NCBI GenBank assembly: GCA_002501205.1
Contig: DLRW01000062.1
Coordinates: forward strand, 1-62,550
Reading direction: 5' to 3'
DNA length: 62,550 nucleotides
From: Flavobacteriales bacterium UBA7878
GTDB lineage: Bacteria; Bacteroidota; Bacteroidia; Flavobacteriales; Schleiferiaceae
How positions within the stretch are numbered: the stretch's first letter is position 1; every line of letters begins with the position of its first letter. Under the pieces are notes generated by a model, which made no database searches, was not told the DNA's origin, and saw only the letters and a program-made list of their open reading frames with translations. Positions 8,503-16,804 of the stretch are shown piece after piece. The position numbers were made by a program, and so were the translations under genes.

Positions 8503-10517
8503 TCGATACCACTATTGACTTTCAAACAGCCATTCGCCAGGGTATTCCCACTGAGCTCCCTGCTTCTAAAGCCCCAAATGCAAAATGGAGTCATGCTCCA
8601 AAACGAAAGGACATTTTAAGCGAGGAGGAAAAAGTTTTAGCCCTAAAAAATGCCCTGCGCTATTTCCCTAAAAAATGGCATGCTGAGCTTGCACCCGAAT
8701 TCGCCCTCGAACTAAAAAAATACGGTCGTATTTACATGTACCGCTTTAAGCCGGATTACGATATGTACGCCCGCCCCATCAGCGAATACCCAGCCCAATG
8801 CCAGCAGGCAGCGGCTATTATGCTGATGATCCAAAATAATTTAGACCCAGCGGTTGCGCAGCATCCAGACGAACTTATCACCTATGGAGGCAATGGAGCG
8901 GTATTCCAAAACTGGGCTCAATACCTGCTTACCATGCAGTACCTCTCCGAAATGACGGAGAACCAAAGTCTACACATGTATAGTGGTCATCCCATGGGAT
9001 TATTCCCCTCCAATCCTGATGCCCCGCGTGTGGTTGTCACCAACGGAATGGTTATCCCGAACTACTCTAAACCCGATGATTGGGAACGCTTTAACGCCCT
9101 GGGCGTAAGTCAATACGGTCAAATGACCGCCGGCTCCTACATGTACATTGGCCCGCAAGGAATTGTACACGGAACCACCATTACCGTATTAAATGCCCTG
9201 CGCAAAGTTGGCGCAGAACCCAATAGCGGTGCCTTATTCGTAACCGCGGGCTTAGGCGGCATGAGCGGTGCCCAACCTAAAGCCGGAAATATTGCCGGTT
9301 GTGTAAGCGTGACCGCCGAAGTGAACCCTGCAGCTAGTCGTAAGCGACATGCTCAAGGCTGGGTGGACGAATTAATTTCGGACATAGACCAACTGGTAAG
9401 CCGAGTAAAAGAAGCTAAGGCTGCTCAGGAAACTGTATCCATCGCCTATGAGGGCAATGTGGTAGAAGTGTGGGAAGCCTTTGATAAGGAAGGCATTTAT
9501 ATTGATCTCGGCTCAGACCAAACCTCATTGCACAACCCTTGGGCGGGAGGCTATTACCCTGTTCAGTTAGGATTTGAGGAGGCCAATGAAATGATGGCTA
9601 ATCAGCCGGAAGAATTTAAAGCTCTGGTGCAGGAAAGCTTACGCCGACATGCAGCAGCGGTTAATAAACATACGGCCAAAGGCACCTACTTCTTTGATTA
9701 TGGCAATGCCTTTTTATTAGAGGCCAGTAGGGCTGGGGCCGATGTTATGAATCCCGAACCTAGTATTGGCCGCGAATTCAAATACCCCAGTTATGTGCAA
9801 GACATTATGGGCCCCATGTGCTTCGATTATGGCTTTGGACCTTTCCGCTGGGTATGCACCTCTGGCAAGGCCGAAGATCTGGCAGAGACCGATCGCATCG
9901 CCAGCGAAGTATTGAGTGAATTGGCGGAAACTGCTCCGGCGGAGATTCGCCAACAAATGGAAGATAATATCCGCTGGATTGAAGCTGCCGGCGCCAATAA
10001 AATGGTGGTTGGCTCCCAAGCCCGAATTCTCTATGCCGATAGTCAAGGTAGGATTGAAATTGCCAAGGCCTTTAATCGAGCCATTGAAAGCGGTAAAATT
10101 GGCCCCGTTGTTTTAGGACGCGATCATCACGATGTAAGCGGCACCGACTCCCCTTACCGTGAAACTTCTAATATTTATGATGGCTCCCAATTTACTGCCG
10201 ATATGGCGATCCAAAATGTAATTGGCGATAGCTTCCGGGGCGCAACCTGGGTAAGCATTCACAATGGTGGCGGCGTTGGCTGGGGCGAAGTAATTAATGG
10301 TGGCTTTGGAATGTTGCTGGATGGCAGTGATGCTGCAAATCGCCGCTTAGAGAACATGCTCCTTTACGATGTAAACAATGGTATCGCTCGCCGCAGTTGG
10401 GCTCGTAACGAAGGCGCTGTATTTGCGATAAAACGCGAAATGGAGCGCACACCCGGACTTAAAATTACCCTGCCGGAAGAAAGTGATATTGACCTGAGTC
10501 AAATTCTAAAAGACTAA
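8499..10517 (+). CDS. hutU: Urocanate hydratase (urocanase)
   Basis: Second enzyme of histidine degradation: converts urocanate to 4-imidazolone-5-propionate in the cytoplasm using tightly bound NAD+. The glycine-rich NAD site is seen at about residues 250-262 (GLGGMSGAQPKAGN), with SVTAEVNPAASRKR after it and the C-terminal GPVVLGRDHHDVSGTDSPYRET and HNGGGVGWGE blocks. At 672 residues it is longer than the roughly 555-residue proteobacterial enzyme, which is normal for Bacteroidota. The ATG at 8499 overlaps the DUF5522 stop; an in-frame ATG at 8490 is also possible. hutH, hutI and a functional hutG are not in the window. A strong terminator follows. Confidence 0.96.
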   Translation: MIDTTIDFQTAIRQGIPTELPASKAPNAKWSHAPKRKDILSEEEKVLALKNALRYFPKKWHAELAPEFALELKKYGRIYMYRFKPDYDMYARPISEYPAQCQQAAAIMLMIQNNLDPAVAQHPDELITYGGNGAVFQNWAQYLLTMQYLSEMTENQSLHMYSGHPMGLFPSNPDAPRVVVTNGMVIPNYSKPDDWERFNALGVSQYGQMTAGSYMYIGPQGIVHGTTITVLNALRKVGAEPNSGALFVTAGLGGMSGAQPKAGNIAGCVSVTAEVNPAASRKRHAQGWVDELISDIDQLVSRVKEAKAAQETVSIAYEGNVVEVWEAFDKEGIYIDLGSDQTSLHNPWAGGYYPVQLGFEEANEMMANQPEEFKALVQESLRRHAAAVNKHTAKGTYFFDYGNAFLLEASRAGADVMNPEPSIGREFKYPSYVQDIMGPMCFDYGFGPFRWVCTSGKAEDLAETDRIASEVLSELAETAPAEIRQQMEDNIRWIEAAGANKMVVGSQARILYADSQGRIEIAKAFNRAIESGKIGPVVLGRDHHDVSGTDSPYRETSNIYDGSQFTADMAIQNVIGDSFRGATWVSIHNGGGVGWGEVINGGFGMLLDGSDAANRRLENMLLYDVNNGIARRSWARNEGAVFAIKREMERTPGLKITLPEESDIDLSQILKD

Positions 10518-10522
10518 AATTG

Positions 10523-10555
10523 AGGCTCTGATTTACACGATCAGAGCCTTTTTTC
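10523..10555 (+). terminator. Rho-independent terminator of hutU
   Basis: A 9-bp perfect stem, AGGCTCTGA with TCAGAGCCT, followed by a run of T, starting five bases after the hutU stop. Confidence 0.9.
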
Positions 10556-10597
10556 TTTTAAAGCACTGACAATCATTTCCTAAGGAAAGGATTTAGC

Positions 10598-10605
10598 TAT
10601 CTTTG
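10598..10605 (+). promoter_or_regulatory. Candidate -7 element for rsgA
   Basis: TATCTTTG matches TAnnTTTG and lies 36 bases before the rsgA ATG. No clear -33 TTG. Confidence 0.4.
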
Positions 10606-10641
10606 GTATTCAATATATTGAGCACCAAAACCTTAGCTAAA

Positions 10642-11709
10642 ATGAACTTAAACACCCTCGGATTAAGCCCTGCTGCTCAAGCCTTTACCGAAGACGAAAA
10701 CCTCAACGACTTCCTCCTGGCCCGTGTGAGTGCCGTCCATCGGGATCGCTATACCCTTCAAGATGCAAAACAAACTTACAGCGCCGAAATCACCGGCAAC
10801 CTTCGCTACAGCGTCCACGACAGTAGTGAATTGCCAGCCGTTGGTGATTGGGTAAAGGCCATCCCCAGTGGAGAAAACAGCGCTGTGATTCTCGAAGTTT
10901 TGGAACGCAGCTCCTTACTGAAGCGCAAAGCCGTGAATAAATTCGGCGAAGGCCAAAGCATTGCCGCCAATCTGGATCAGGCCTTTATTGTGCAGGCGGT
11001 AGGTCAGGATTTTAATCTCAATCGACTGGAACGCTATCTAGCGATTTGCAATGCAGCTCCGATATCGGCGATTTTAATCATTAGCAAAGTTGACTTGATT
11101 TCGAAGGCAGAATTGCAGAGCTATATTGATAAAGTTAAGGCGCGCCATCCGGATTTGGAGGTTTTAGGTTTTTCCAATTTTGATCCTGCCTCCATCGCTC
11201 AGATCGCTCAAAAAATGCAGGCTCAAAAAAGCTATTGCATATTGGGCTCTTCGGGCGTGGGTAAATCCACCCTTATCAATGCCTTAAGAGCGGATGACCA
11301 AATAAAAACGCAAAGCATAAGCAGCAGCAATCAAAAAGGTAGGCATACCACTACCCATCGCGAATTATTTATTCTCGCTAATGGTGCTATTGTAATTGAT
11401 ACTCCGGGAATGCGGGAAATCGGCATTACCGATGATGCTTCGGCCCTCGAGGCTACTTTTGAAAGCATCCAGGAAATTGCTCAAAATTGCAAGTTTAGCG
11501 ACTGTCAGCATGAAGGTGAAAAAGGCTGTGCCATTCAAGCTGCCTTAGATTCAGGCGAACTATCCGAAGAACTCTATGCCAGCTATCTTAAATTAAAGCT
11601 GGAGCAAAAGCATTACAGCACCAGCCTCAAAGAAAAAAGGGCTAAAGAAAGAGCCCAAGGCAAGCTCTTTAAAGCCGGAAAGGCACATCGAAAAAATCAT
11701 AAATACTAG
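10642..11709 (+). CDS. rsgA: Ribosome small-subunit-dependent GTPase A
   Basis: RsgA is a circularly permuted GTPase that helps 30S subunit maturation. Seen in order: an OB-fold N-terminus (FLLARVSAVHRDRYTL), the G4-like ISKVDL at about residue 150, the P-loop GSSGVGKSTLIN at about 201, the G3 motif DTPGMRE at about 252, and a C-terminal zinc knuckle with Cys and His residues in CKFSDCQHEGEKGC. G4 before G1 is the permutation signature. I chose the ATG at 10642; an in-frame TTG at 10603 would add 13 residues and would overlap the promoter element. The next gene begins 3 bases after the stop. Confidence 0.95.
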   Translation: MNLNTLGLSPAAQAFTEDENLNDFLLARVSAVHRDRYTLQDAKQTYSAEITGNLRYSVHDSSELPAVGDWVKAIPSGENSAVILEVLERSSLLKRKAVNKFGEGQSIAANLDQAFIVQAVGQDFNLNRLERYLAICNAAPISAILIISKVDLISKAELQSYIDKVKARHPDLEVLGFSNFDPASIAQIAQKMQAQKSYCILGSSGVGKSTLINALRADDQIKTQSISSSNQKGRHTTTHRELFILANGAIVIDTPGMREIGITDDASALEATFESIQEIAQNCKFSDCQHEGEKGCAIQAALDSGELSEELYASYLKLKLEQKHYSTSLKEKRAKERAQGKLFKAGKAHRKNHKY

Positions 11710-11712
11710 TCC

Positions 11713-12090
11713 ATGAATTTGGAGCAAAACAAGGAAAATGCCATCGCCTTTTACCGCATGGCTTATGAAGGAAATCCCGCCGAAGCGGTGGCTCAATATC
11801 TGGATTCGGAATACGTTCAACATAATCCAGATGTAGCGGATGGAACGGCAGGCTTTATCGCCTATTTCGAGCGCATGCAAGCGGAATACCCCGAAAAGTC
11901 AATTGAATTTGTGCGCTGCATAGCAGAGGGCGATCTGGTGGCCTTGCACACGCATCAAACCTGGCCCGGTAATGAAGAGTACATCACCATGGATTTCTTT
12001 CGTTTTGATGCCGATGGGAAAATCTGCGAGCACTGGGATGCCATCCAAAAGATTCCCGAAAAATCGGCCAACCCAAATACTATGTATTGA
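11713..12090 (+). CDS. SnoaL-like / NTF2-fold protein
   Basis: Small cytoplasmic protein of 125 residues in the SnoaL-like polyketide-cyclase/NTF2 superfamily. The pattern is EYVQHNPDVADGTAGFIAYF with its conserved His-Asn, then LVALHTHQTW and DFFRFDADGKICEHWDAIQ. Such proteins are often annotated as putative ester cyclases, but no substrate can be read from the sequence. It sits 3 bases after rsgA and its stop overlaps the next start (TTGA), so it belongs to the rsgA cluster. Confidence 0.88.
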   Translation: MNLEQNKENAIAFYRMAYEGNPAEAVAQYLDSEYVQHNPDVADGTAGFIAYFERMQAEYPEKSIEFVRCIAEGDLVALHTHQTWPGNEEYITMDFFRFDADGKICEHWDAIQKIPEKSANPNTMY

Positions 12091-12890
12091 AAAGTTCTGA
12101 GATCAAATACAACCGCATCGGCCAAAGCTATAATAGCACTCGCAAGGCCGACCCTTATTTATTGGAAAGACTGATCGCCATGCTCGACCCTCAGCCCGAA
12201 GAAGCTTTCTTGGATTTGGGCTGTGGCACCGGAAATTACAGCATCGCCCTGCAAATGCGCGGCCTCAAACTTATGGGTATGGACCCCTCGGAAACCATGC
12301 TGAAAGTGGCTCGAGAAAGAAACCCAAAGGGAGATTGGCAAATAGGTGAGGCTGAAAATACCGGACTAGAGGATCAATCCATGGACGGCATTATAGCTAC
12401 CCTCACCTTGCATCATTGGACGAATCTGGAAAAAGCCTATTTGGAGATTTGTCGCGTGCTCAAGGCTCGAGGCCGGATGGTAATTTTCACCTCCACTCCG
12501 GAACAAATGCAAGGCTATTGGCTCAATCATTATTTCCCGCAGATGTTAGCCGATTCCACCGCCCAAATGCCCAGTCTTAAAAGAATAAAAGCTGCTGCCC
12601 AAGGAGCGGGCATGTTTATCGAAAGGGAGGAAATCTATGAGGTGAAAAAGGATTTGCAAGATCAGTTTCTACAATGTGGCAAGGAGCAACCTGAATTGTA
12701 TTTCCGAGATGAGATTCGAAAAGGCATTTCTTCCTTTGCGGATCTTAGCCGACAGGAGGATGTTGACCAGGGATTATGGCTATTAAAACAGGATGTGGAA
12801 AGCGGAAAATTCTGGGAGATTAAGAAGCAATATGATTCTGATTTGGGTGATTATCTCTTTCTAAGTCTTAAGAAAAGTCATGAAGCTTAA
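12087..12890 (+). CDS. Class I SAM-dependent methyltransferase
   Basis: Methyltransferase of 267 residues using S-adenosylmethionine. Motif I is FLDLGCGTGNYS at about residues 40-51, followed by LMGMDPSETMLKVA (acidic end of strand 2) and DGIIATLTLHHWTNLEKAYLEICRVL (motifs for strands 4 and 5). Substrate unknown. The start is TTG at 12087, overlapping the TGA of the previous gene (TTGA); the next in-frame ATG would remove the conserved YNRIGQSYNSTRKADPYL lead-in, so TTG is preferred. Its 3' end overlaps the next gene by 11 bases. Confidence 0.85.
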   Translation: MKSSEIKYNRIGQSYNSTRKADPYLLERLIAMLDPQPEEAFLDLGCGTGNYSIALQMRGLKLMGMDPSETMLKVARERNPKGDWQIGEAENTGLEDQSMDGIIATLTLHHWTNLEKAYLEICRVLKARGRMVIFTSTPEQMQGYWLNHYFPQMLADSTAQMPSLKRIKAAAQGAGMFIEREEIYEVKKDLQDQFLQCGKEQPELYFRDEIRKGISSFADLSRQEDVDQGLWLLKQDVESGKFWEIKKQYDSDLGDYLFLSLKKSHEA

Positions 12891-13410
12891 GCTAAAAAAA
12901 CGCTACAAAATCCTTTTAGGCCTCTTTACAATTTGGTTACTAGGCATGCTTATTCCTCAGAACCTAAAAATGCCCGTGAAGGGCGCCAGCCAAGCGGATT
13001 ATAATTCAGAATCTTTCTGGTATTATCCCTGGGGCAAATCAGTAACGCATAAAGGAGTCGACATCTTTGCCAAGGAAGGCACCGAACTGCAAGCCGCCAC
13101 TAGTGGTCTGGTATTGTATTCGGGTGAAATCCGCATGGGTGGAAAAGTCATTTTAATTTTAGGACCCAAATGGCGCCTGCACTATTACGCCCATTTAGCC
13201 GATATTGACGAGAAGCTTGGTACTTTTATCTCAGGCGGTAAAAAGATAGGTACGGTTGGAAGCACTGGCAATGCCGCCGGCAAAGCTCCGCATTTGCATT
13301 ACAGCATCTTCACTCTAACACCTTATCCCTGGCGCATTGATAGTGCTCCTCAAGGCTGGCGAAAAATGTTCTACCTTAATCCTATCGATTATTTAAGCAG
13401 CACGCCTTGA
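12880..13410 (+). CDS. M23 family (LytM-type) metallopeptidase, membrane anchored
   Basis: Predicted peptidoglycan endopeptidase. An N-terminal uncleaved-looking membrane anchor (residues 9-25) is followed by a single M23 domain: H57-K-G-V-D61 supplies two zinc ligands and H138-L-H140 the catalytic His and third ligand, with the GTVGSTGNAAG loop between. All expected catalytic residues are present, so it is probably active. At 176 residues it has no LysM or coiled-coil regulatory domain. It overlaps the methyltransferase gene by 11 bases and the GNAT gene by one base. Confidence 0.92.
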   Translation: MKLKLKKRYKILLGLFTIWLLGMLIPQNLKMPVKGASQADYNSESFWYYPWGKSVTHKGVDIFAKEGTELQAATSGLVLYSGEIRMGGKVILILGPKWRLHYYAHLADIDEKLGTFISGGKKIGTVGSTGNAAGKAPHLHYSIFTLTPYPWRIDSAPQGWRKMFYLNPIDYLSSTP

Positions 13411-13853
13411 TGTCTAAGTCCATTTCAATTCGAGAACTAAAAGCGGAGGAGTCCGAATGGAAAGATCTCATTCATCTGCGGGAAGCCATATTACGTCAGC
13501 CTCCCGCCCTGCCTTTTAGCCCAGAAGAACTGGAAGAAGAAAAAAAGCACTTCCATTTTGGATTATACGAAGCGGATCACTTATCTGGTACCGCCGCCTT
13601 GGTTCAGGAAGGAAAGCAATACAAGATGCAAAGGGTGGCCATTCGCGCTGATCGTCAAAGTCAGGGATTAGGCACTGCTCTCATGAATTATTGCGAAAGC
13701 TGGATTCTCAATCGCGGAGGCAACAGGGTTTACTGCCATGCCCGGGATAGCGCCATTAATTTCTACCTCCAACAAGGCTTTCAATCGGAAGGCGACTATT
13801 TTGATGAAGATCAAATTCCGCATTTAAAAATGTCCAAACTACTAAGCTCATGA
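13410..13853 (+). CDS. GNAT family N-acetyltransferase
   Basis: Acetyl-CoA-dependent acetyltransferase of 147 residues. The acetyl-CoA loop is QRVAIRADRQSQGLGTALM (R/Q-x-x-G-x-G/A pattern), followed by VYCHARDSAINFYLQQGFQSEGD, the usual GNAT motif B. The ATG at 13410 shares its A with the TGA of the M23 gene (TGATG), and the 3' end overlaps the DinB gene (ATGA). Substrate unknown; family assignment is firm. Confidence 0.9.
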   Translation: MSKSISIRELKAEESEWKDLIHLREAILRQPPALPFSPEELEEEKKHFHFGLYEADHLSGTAALVQEGKQYKMQRVAIRADRQSQGLGTALMNYCESWILNRGGNRVYCHARDSAINFYLQQGFQSEGDYFDEDQIPHLKMSKLLSS

Positions 13854-14365
13854 CCGGCGACTTGCTCTACAAACAACTAAGCTTCAATGAGGAATATGCT
13901 CGAAAACTGGTAGCGGATCTCAAAGAAGAGGAGATGACTCAGATTCCAGCAGCGGGACTGATCAACCATCCGGCTTGGACCTTAGGACATTTAATATCGG
14001 GACGTGCACTTTTGGCTGAGGATCTGGGCGCTGAATTCTTTATACCAGTAGGCTGGTCCGAACTGTTTTTACGAAAGGGGCCTGGGGACCCGCGTACACC
14101 CGCATCCAATACAGAACTTTACCCCAAGAAGGATGAGCTCCTTCGTGAACTACATAATCAAGGAGAAGCTTTAAAGCCATTGCTCTTAAACCTCAGACCT
14201 CATCAATTAGAGGAAAGCTTTCAGTGGCGCTTCCAAAGTTGTTTCCCCAGTTTAGGGGATATGCTTTTGTTTATGTGTGCCAACCATGAAGCCATGCATT
14301 TGGGGCAATTAGCCGCTTGGCGTCGAGCTATGGAACTACCTTCTGCCCTGGCTCAGATTAAATAA
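13850..14365 (+). CDS. DinB family protein
   Basis: Four-helix-bundle protein of the DinB/YfiT superfamily, 171 residues. Typical features: HPAWTLGHLISGRALL in the second helix with a metal-type His, and CANHEAMHLGQLAAWRRAM in the last helix giving the H-x3-H pair. These three histidines would bind a divalent metal. Many family members are thiol-dependent S-transferases, but the substrate here is unknown. It is the last of the overlapping chain starting at rsgA; the next gene begins 17 bases later. Confidence 0.9.
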   Translation: MTGDLLYKQLSFNEEYARKLVADLKEEEMTQIPAAGLINHPAWTLGHLISGRALLAEDLGAEFFIPVGWSELFLRKGPGDPRTPASNTELYPKKDELLRELHNQGEALKPLLLNLRPHQLEESFQWRFQSCFPSLGDMLLFMCANHEAMHLGQLAAWRRAMELPSALAQIK

Positions 14366-14382
14366 TTCAATACCATTTTACG

Positions 14383-15357
14383 ATGTCAAAAAAACTCTTC
14401 ATCCTTTCCATCTGCTTTCTTCTAGTATCTGGATTGAATGCTCAAAACCTGCTACTTAAAAAGACTTTAATCGAGGACCTTTCCAAAACTCCTATCTATT
14501 CGCGCCTCAGCGAAACTATTGACGGCCAAACCCAATGGAAAAAGGAATACCAGTATTTGGATTCCATTGAAATCTACAGCATTAGCTACCTCAGCGACGG
14601 ACTGAAAGTGAACGGTTTGATGGTGAAACCTAAGGCTGAAGGCAAATACCCTTGCATCATCTACAATCGCGGAGGAAATCGCAATACCGGCAGCTTAAAA
14701 ATTGCCCATGGCGCGACTTTATTGGGACAAATGGCCAGCAAAGGATATGTAGTCATTGCCAGTCAATACCGCGGTAGTGGCGGCAGCGAAGGCCAGGAAG
14801 AATTTGGCGGCGCTGATGTAAATGATGTTTTGATCCTTCCTCAAATATTGCAAGAAATTCCGGAGGCCGACACTTCCGCTATAGGTCTTTTTGGCTGGAG
14901 CCGAGGCGGCATGATGACTTATCGCGCCTTAAGCGAAGGCATCAAGGTAAAAGCTGCGGTTGTGGGTGGGGCTTTAGCCGATATGCCCGCTAATATTGAA
15001 GATCGCCCCGAAATGGAAAAGGGCGTTCTCGCCGAATTAGTCCCTAATTACGAAGCCAACAAAGAGGCTGAATTGCAAAAAAGATCAGCTGTATACTGGC
15101 CAGAAAAATTCCCGAAAGACGTACCCTTACTAATGCTGCACGGCAATGCCGATTGGCGAGTAAAGGCCGATCAAAGTTTAAGACTAGCCCTATTACTCGA
15201 CCAAGAAAGAGTAGCCTACCGCTTAATAATCTACGAAGGTGGAGACCATGGAATTTCGGAATTCAGGGACGAGGTAAGTGCTGAGGTAATCGCCTGGTTC
15301 GATCGTTTTCTCAAAAATGGAGAAGCCTTACCCAATATGAAGTACCACGGTCGCTAG
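14383..15357 (+). CDS. Secreted alpha/beta hydrolase, prolyl-oligopeptidase-like
   Basis: Serine hydrolase with a signal peptide (first 20 residues, ending GLNA-Q). The catalytic triad can be placed: nucleophile S173 in GWSRGG, Asp 257 in HGNADWRV, and His 289 in GGDHGISE. The segment YRGSGGSEGQEEFGGADVNDVL is the usual S9/dienelactone-type oxyanion and cap region. Length 324 residues, with no N-terminal propeller, so it is a single-domain S9-like hydrolase. It converges with the minus-strand gene at 15361 with only three bases between stops. Confidence 0.88.
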   Translation: MSKKLFILSICFLLVSGLNAQNLLLKKTLIEDLSKTPIYSRLSETIDGQTQWKKEYQYLDSIEIYSISYLSDGLKVNGLMVKPKAEGKYPCIIYNRGGNRNTGSLKIAHGATLLGQMASKGYVVIASQYRGSGGSEGQEEFGGADVNDVLILPQILQEIPEADTSAIGLFGWSRGGMMTYRALSEGIKVKAAVVGGALADMPANIEDRPEMEKGVLAELVPNYEANKEAELQKRSAVYWPEKFPKDVPLLMLHGNADWRVKADQSLRLALLLDQERVAYRLIIYEGGDHGISEFRDEVSAEVIAWFDRFLKNGEALPNMKYHGR

Positions 15358-15360
15358 GAG

Positions 15361-16731
15361 TCATTCCCAATCCCAGCAAGCCAACCACATTACCGGACGG
15401 TTCGACTCGATACTTTGGCTACGGAAAACCACATCAGGTCCACCTAAATCATGACCCAGCAGATAGAGTTTGCCCTTACGCCAAAATAAAGCGGTGGCAT
15501 AGTCTGTACCTTCCGCACCACCAACTAAAACTCGCTTGAGCTCTCCGCGCTTGCTTTCTTCGATCACAAAAAAGTCGGTGCTTCCTTTAACCTGATAACT
15601 TATTTCGGGTGCTCCTTTGCGACTATTAAAAGTACTGCCGTAGCCATGCCCATAGAGCAATAGGTTTTTACGGTCCTTCCACTCCATCCCAAAAGCATAG
15701 CTAGAGCGGCCTTCACTGCGATGGCGCCAGGCTAAATCCCCATCCCTCTGAAGCTTACCTACTGTAAGTCGTGAAAATATACTCCCCGCAAAATAAATAC
15801 GATGCCACCAATCGACTCGCAATTCATTGACCACCGTTTGGGCATGTTGATCTGTCGTATCGGTAATAGCCCCGTTTAACCACTTGAGCTCTCCTTCCTC
15901 ATTCCATTTTGCCACAAAGGCCTTATTGGTTTCATGGCGCAAATTGCACTCCTGATCATCAATTTTCAGATGCCCTGCATAAGCTCCTCCAGCATAAATA
16001 TTCCCTCTACCATCCAAATCGATAGTCAATAAATTGGAACGCCCTGCAGAATCTCCCGCATGCATCCATTTCTGCTGAAAACCCCTATCATACTTCAGTA
16101 GCAGCCAATTGCGTATCACCTCCCTTTCCTTGCGATACATATAATTACCCGCCAATACCACCTCACTTTCTTCCGTTAAAGCCATAGCTAAGGCTTTACT
16201 ATAGGGTAAGTTTCCGTCAAAAATTGCTTGCTGAAAAACACCATTCGAATCCAATTTAGCCAGGTATAAGCCATGACGCAAATCGGGAATCATCTTTAAA
16301 CTATCTATTTGTCCATTGGCAGAAATAAAGACCAAATCAGAGCTCCAAACCTCGCCACAGAAATAAACCGAAGATTCGGCATCCACCTTTAAATCATGGA
16401 GTCGAGCCTGGCCCCATACCCGTACGGTCCACAATAAATCACCCTGCTCATTATACTTCTGAATGAATGGAAAATCAGCAAAGGTTTCCCGGTAGGAAAG
16501 AGGCGGCATGTCATAGGCTGTATCAATACAATCTAAACCCGTCTGAAAGGTTCCGCCGGTATAGATATTACCCTTTTCATCCACATCTAAGCTGGTACTT
16601 AAAAAACCATAGGAAGTATTGTATTTAAACCACAGTGGATCCTGACGAAGATTAGGACTTTCAGGAGCCAGGTCTTGGGCAGAGAGACCAAAGGCATAAA
16701 GCCCGATGAGGAATAAGAAGGGTATTTTCAT
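15361..16731 (-). CDS. Secreted protein with propeller-like repeats
   Basis: Function unknown. The ATG at 16731 gives a clean signal peptide (MKIPFLFLIGLYAFGLSAQ) and a product of 456 residues. Repeated blade-like motifs follow: VDEKGNIYTGGTF, VDAESSVYFCGEV, IDLDGRGNIYAGGAYAG, VDWWHRIYFAGSI. This D-x-x-G-N-I-Y-x-G-G spacing is the SBBP/beta-propeller type seen in many secreted Bacteroidota proteins. It ends GKLYLLGHDLGG and a tryptophan-rich tail, with no T9SS sorting domain visible. Longer in-frame starts would lack a usable signal. Confidence 0.75.
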   Translation of the reverse strand: MKIPFLFLIGLYAFGLSAQDLAPESPNLRQDPLWFKYNTSYGFLSTSLDVDEKGNIYTGGTFQTGLDCIDTAYDMPPLSYRETFADFPFIQKYNEQGDLLWTVRVWGQARLHDLKVDAESSVYFCGEVWSSDLVFISANGQIDSLKMIPDLRHGLYLAKLDSNGVFQQAIFDGNLPYSKALAMALTEESEVVLAGNYMYRKEREVIRNWLLLKYDRGFQQKWMHAGDSAGRSNLLTIDLDGRGNIYAGGAYAGHLKIDDQECNLRHETNKAFVAKWNEEGELKWLNGAITDTTDQHAQTVVNELRVDWWHRIYFAGSIFSRLTVGKLQRDGDLAWRHRSEGRSSYAFGMEWKDRKNLLLYGHGYGSTFNSRKGAPEISYQVKGSTDFFVIEESKRGELKRVLVGGAEGTDYATALFWRKGKLYLLGHDLGGPDVVFRSQSIESNRPVMWLACWDWE

Positions 16732-16804
16732 GCGATTAAATGTAGCAAATCGACTCAGGCTCAAAGGGCTTTAGGACTATTTTAATACCAGCCCCCATTG
16801 AATT

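Noticed and set aside
8324..8518. 64-codon open frame over the DUF5522 gene
   Set aside because: It is in a different phase from the recognisable DUF5522 sequence and runs into hutU; its product has no family resemblance.
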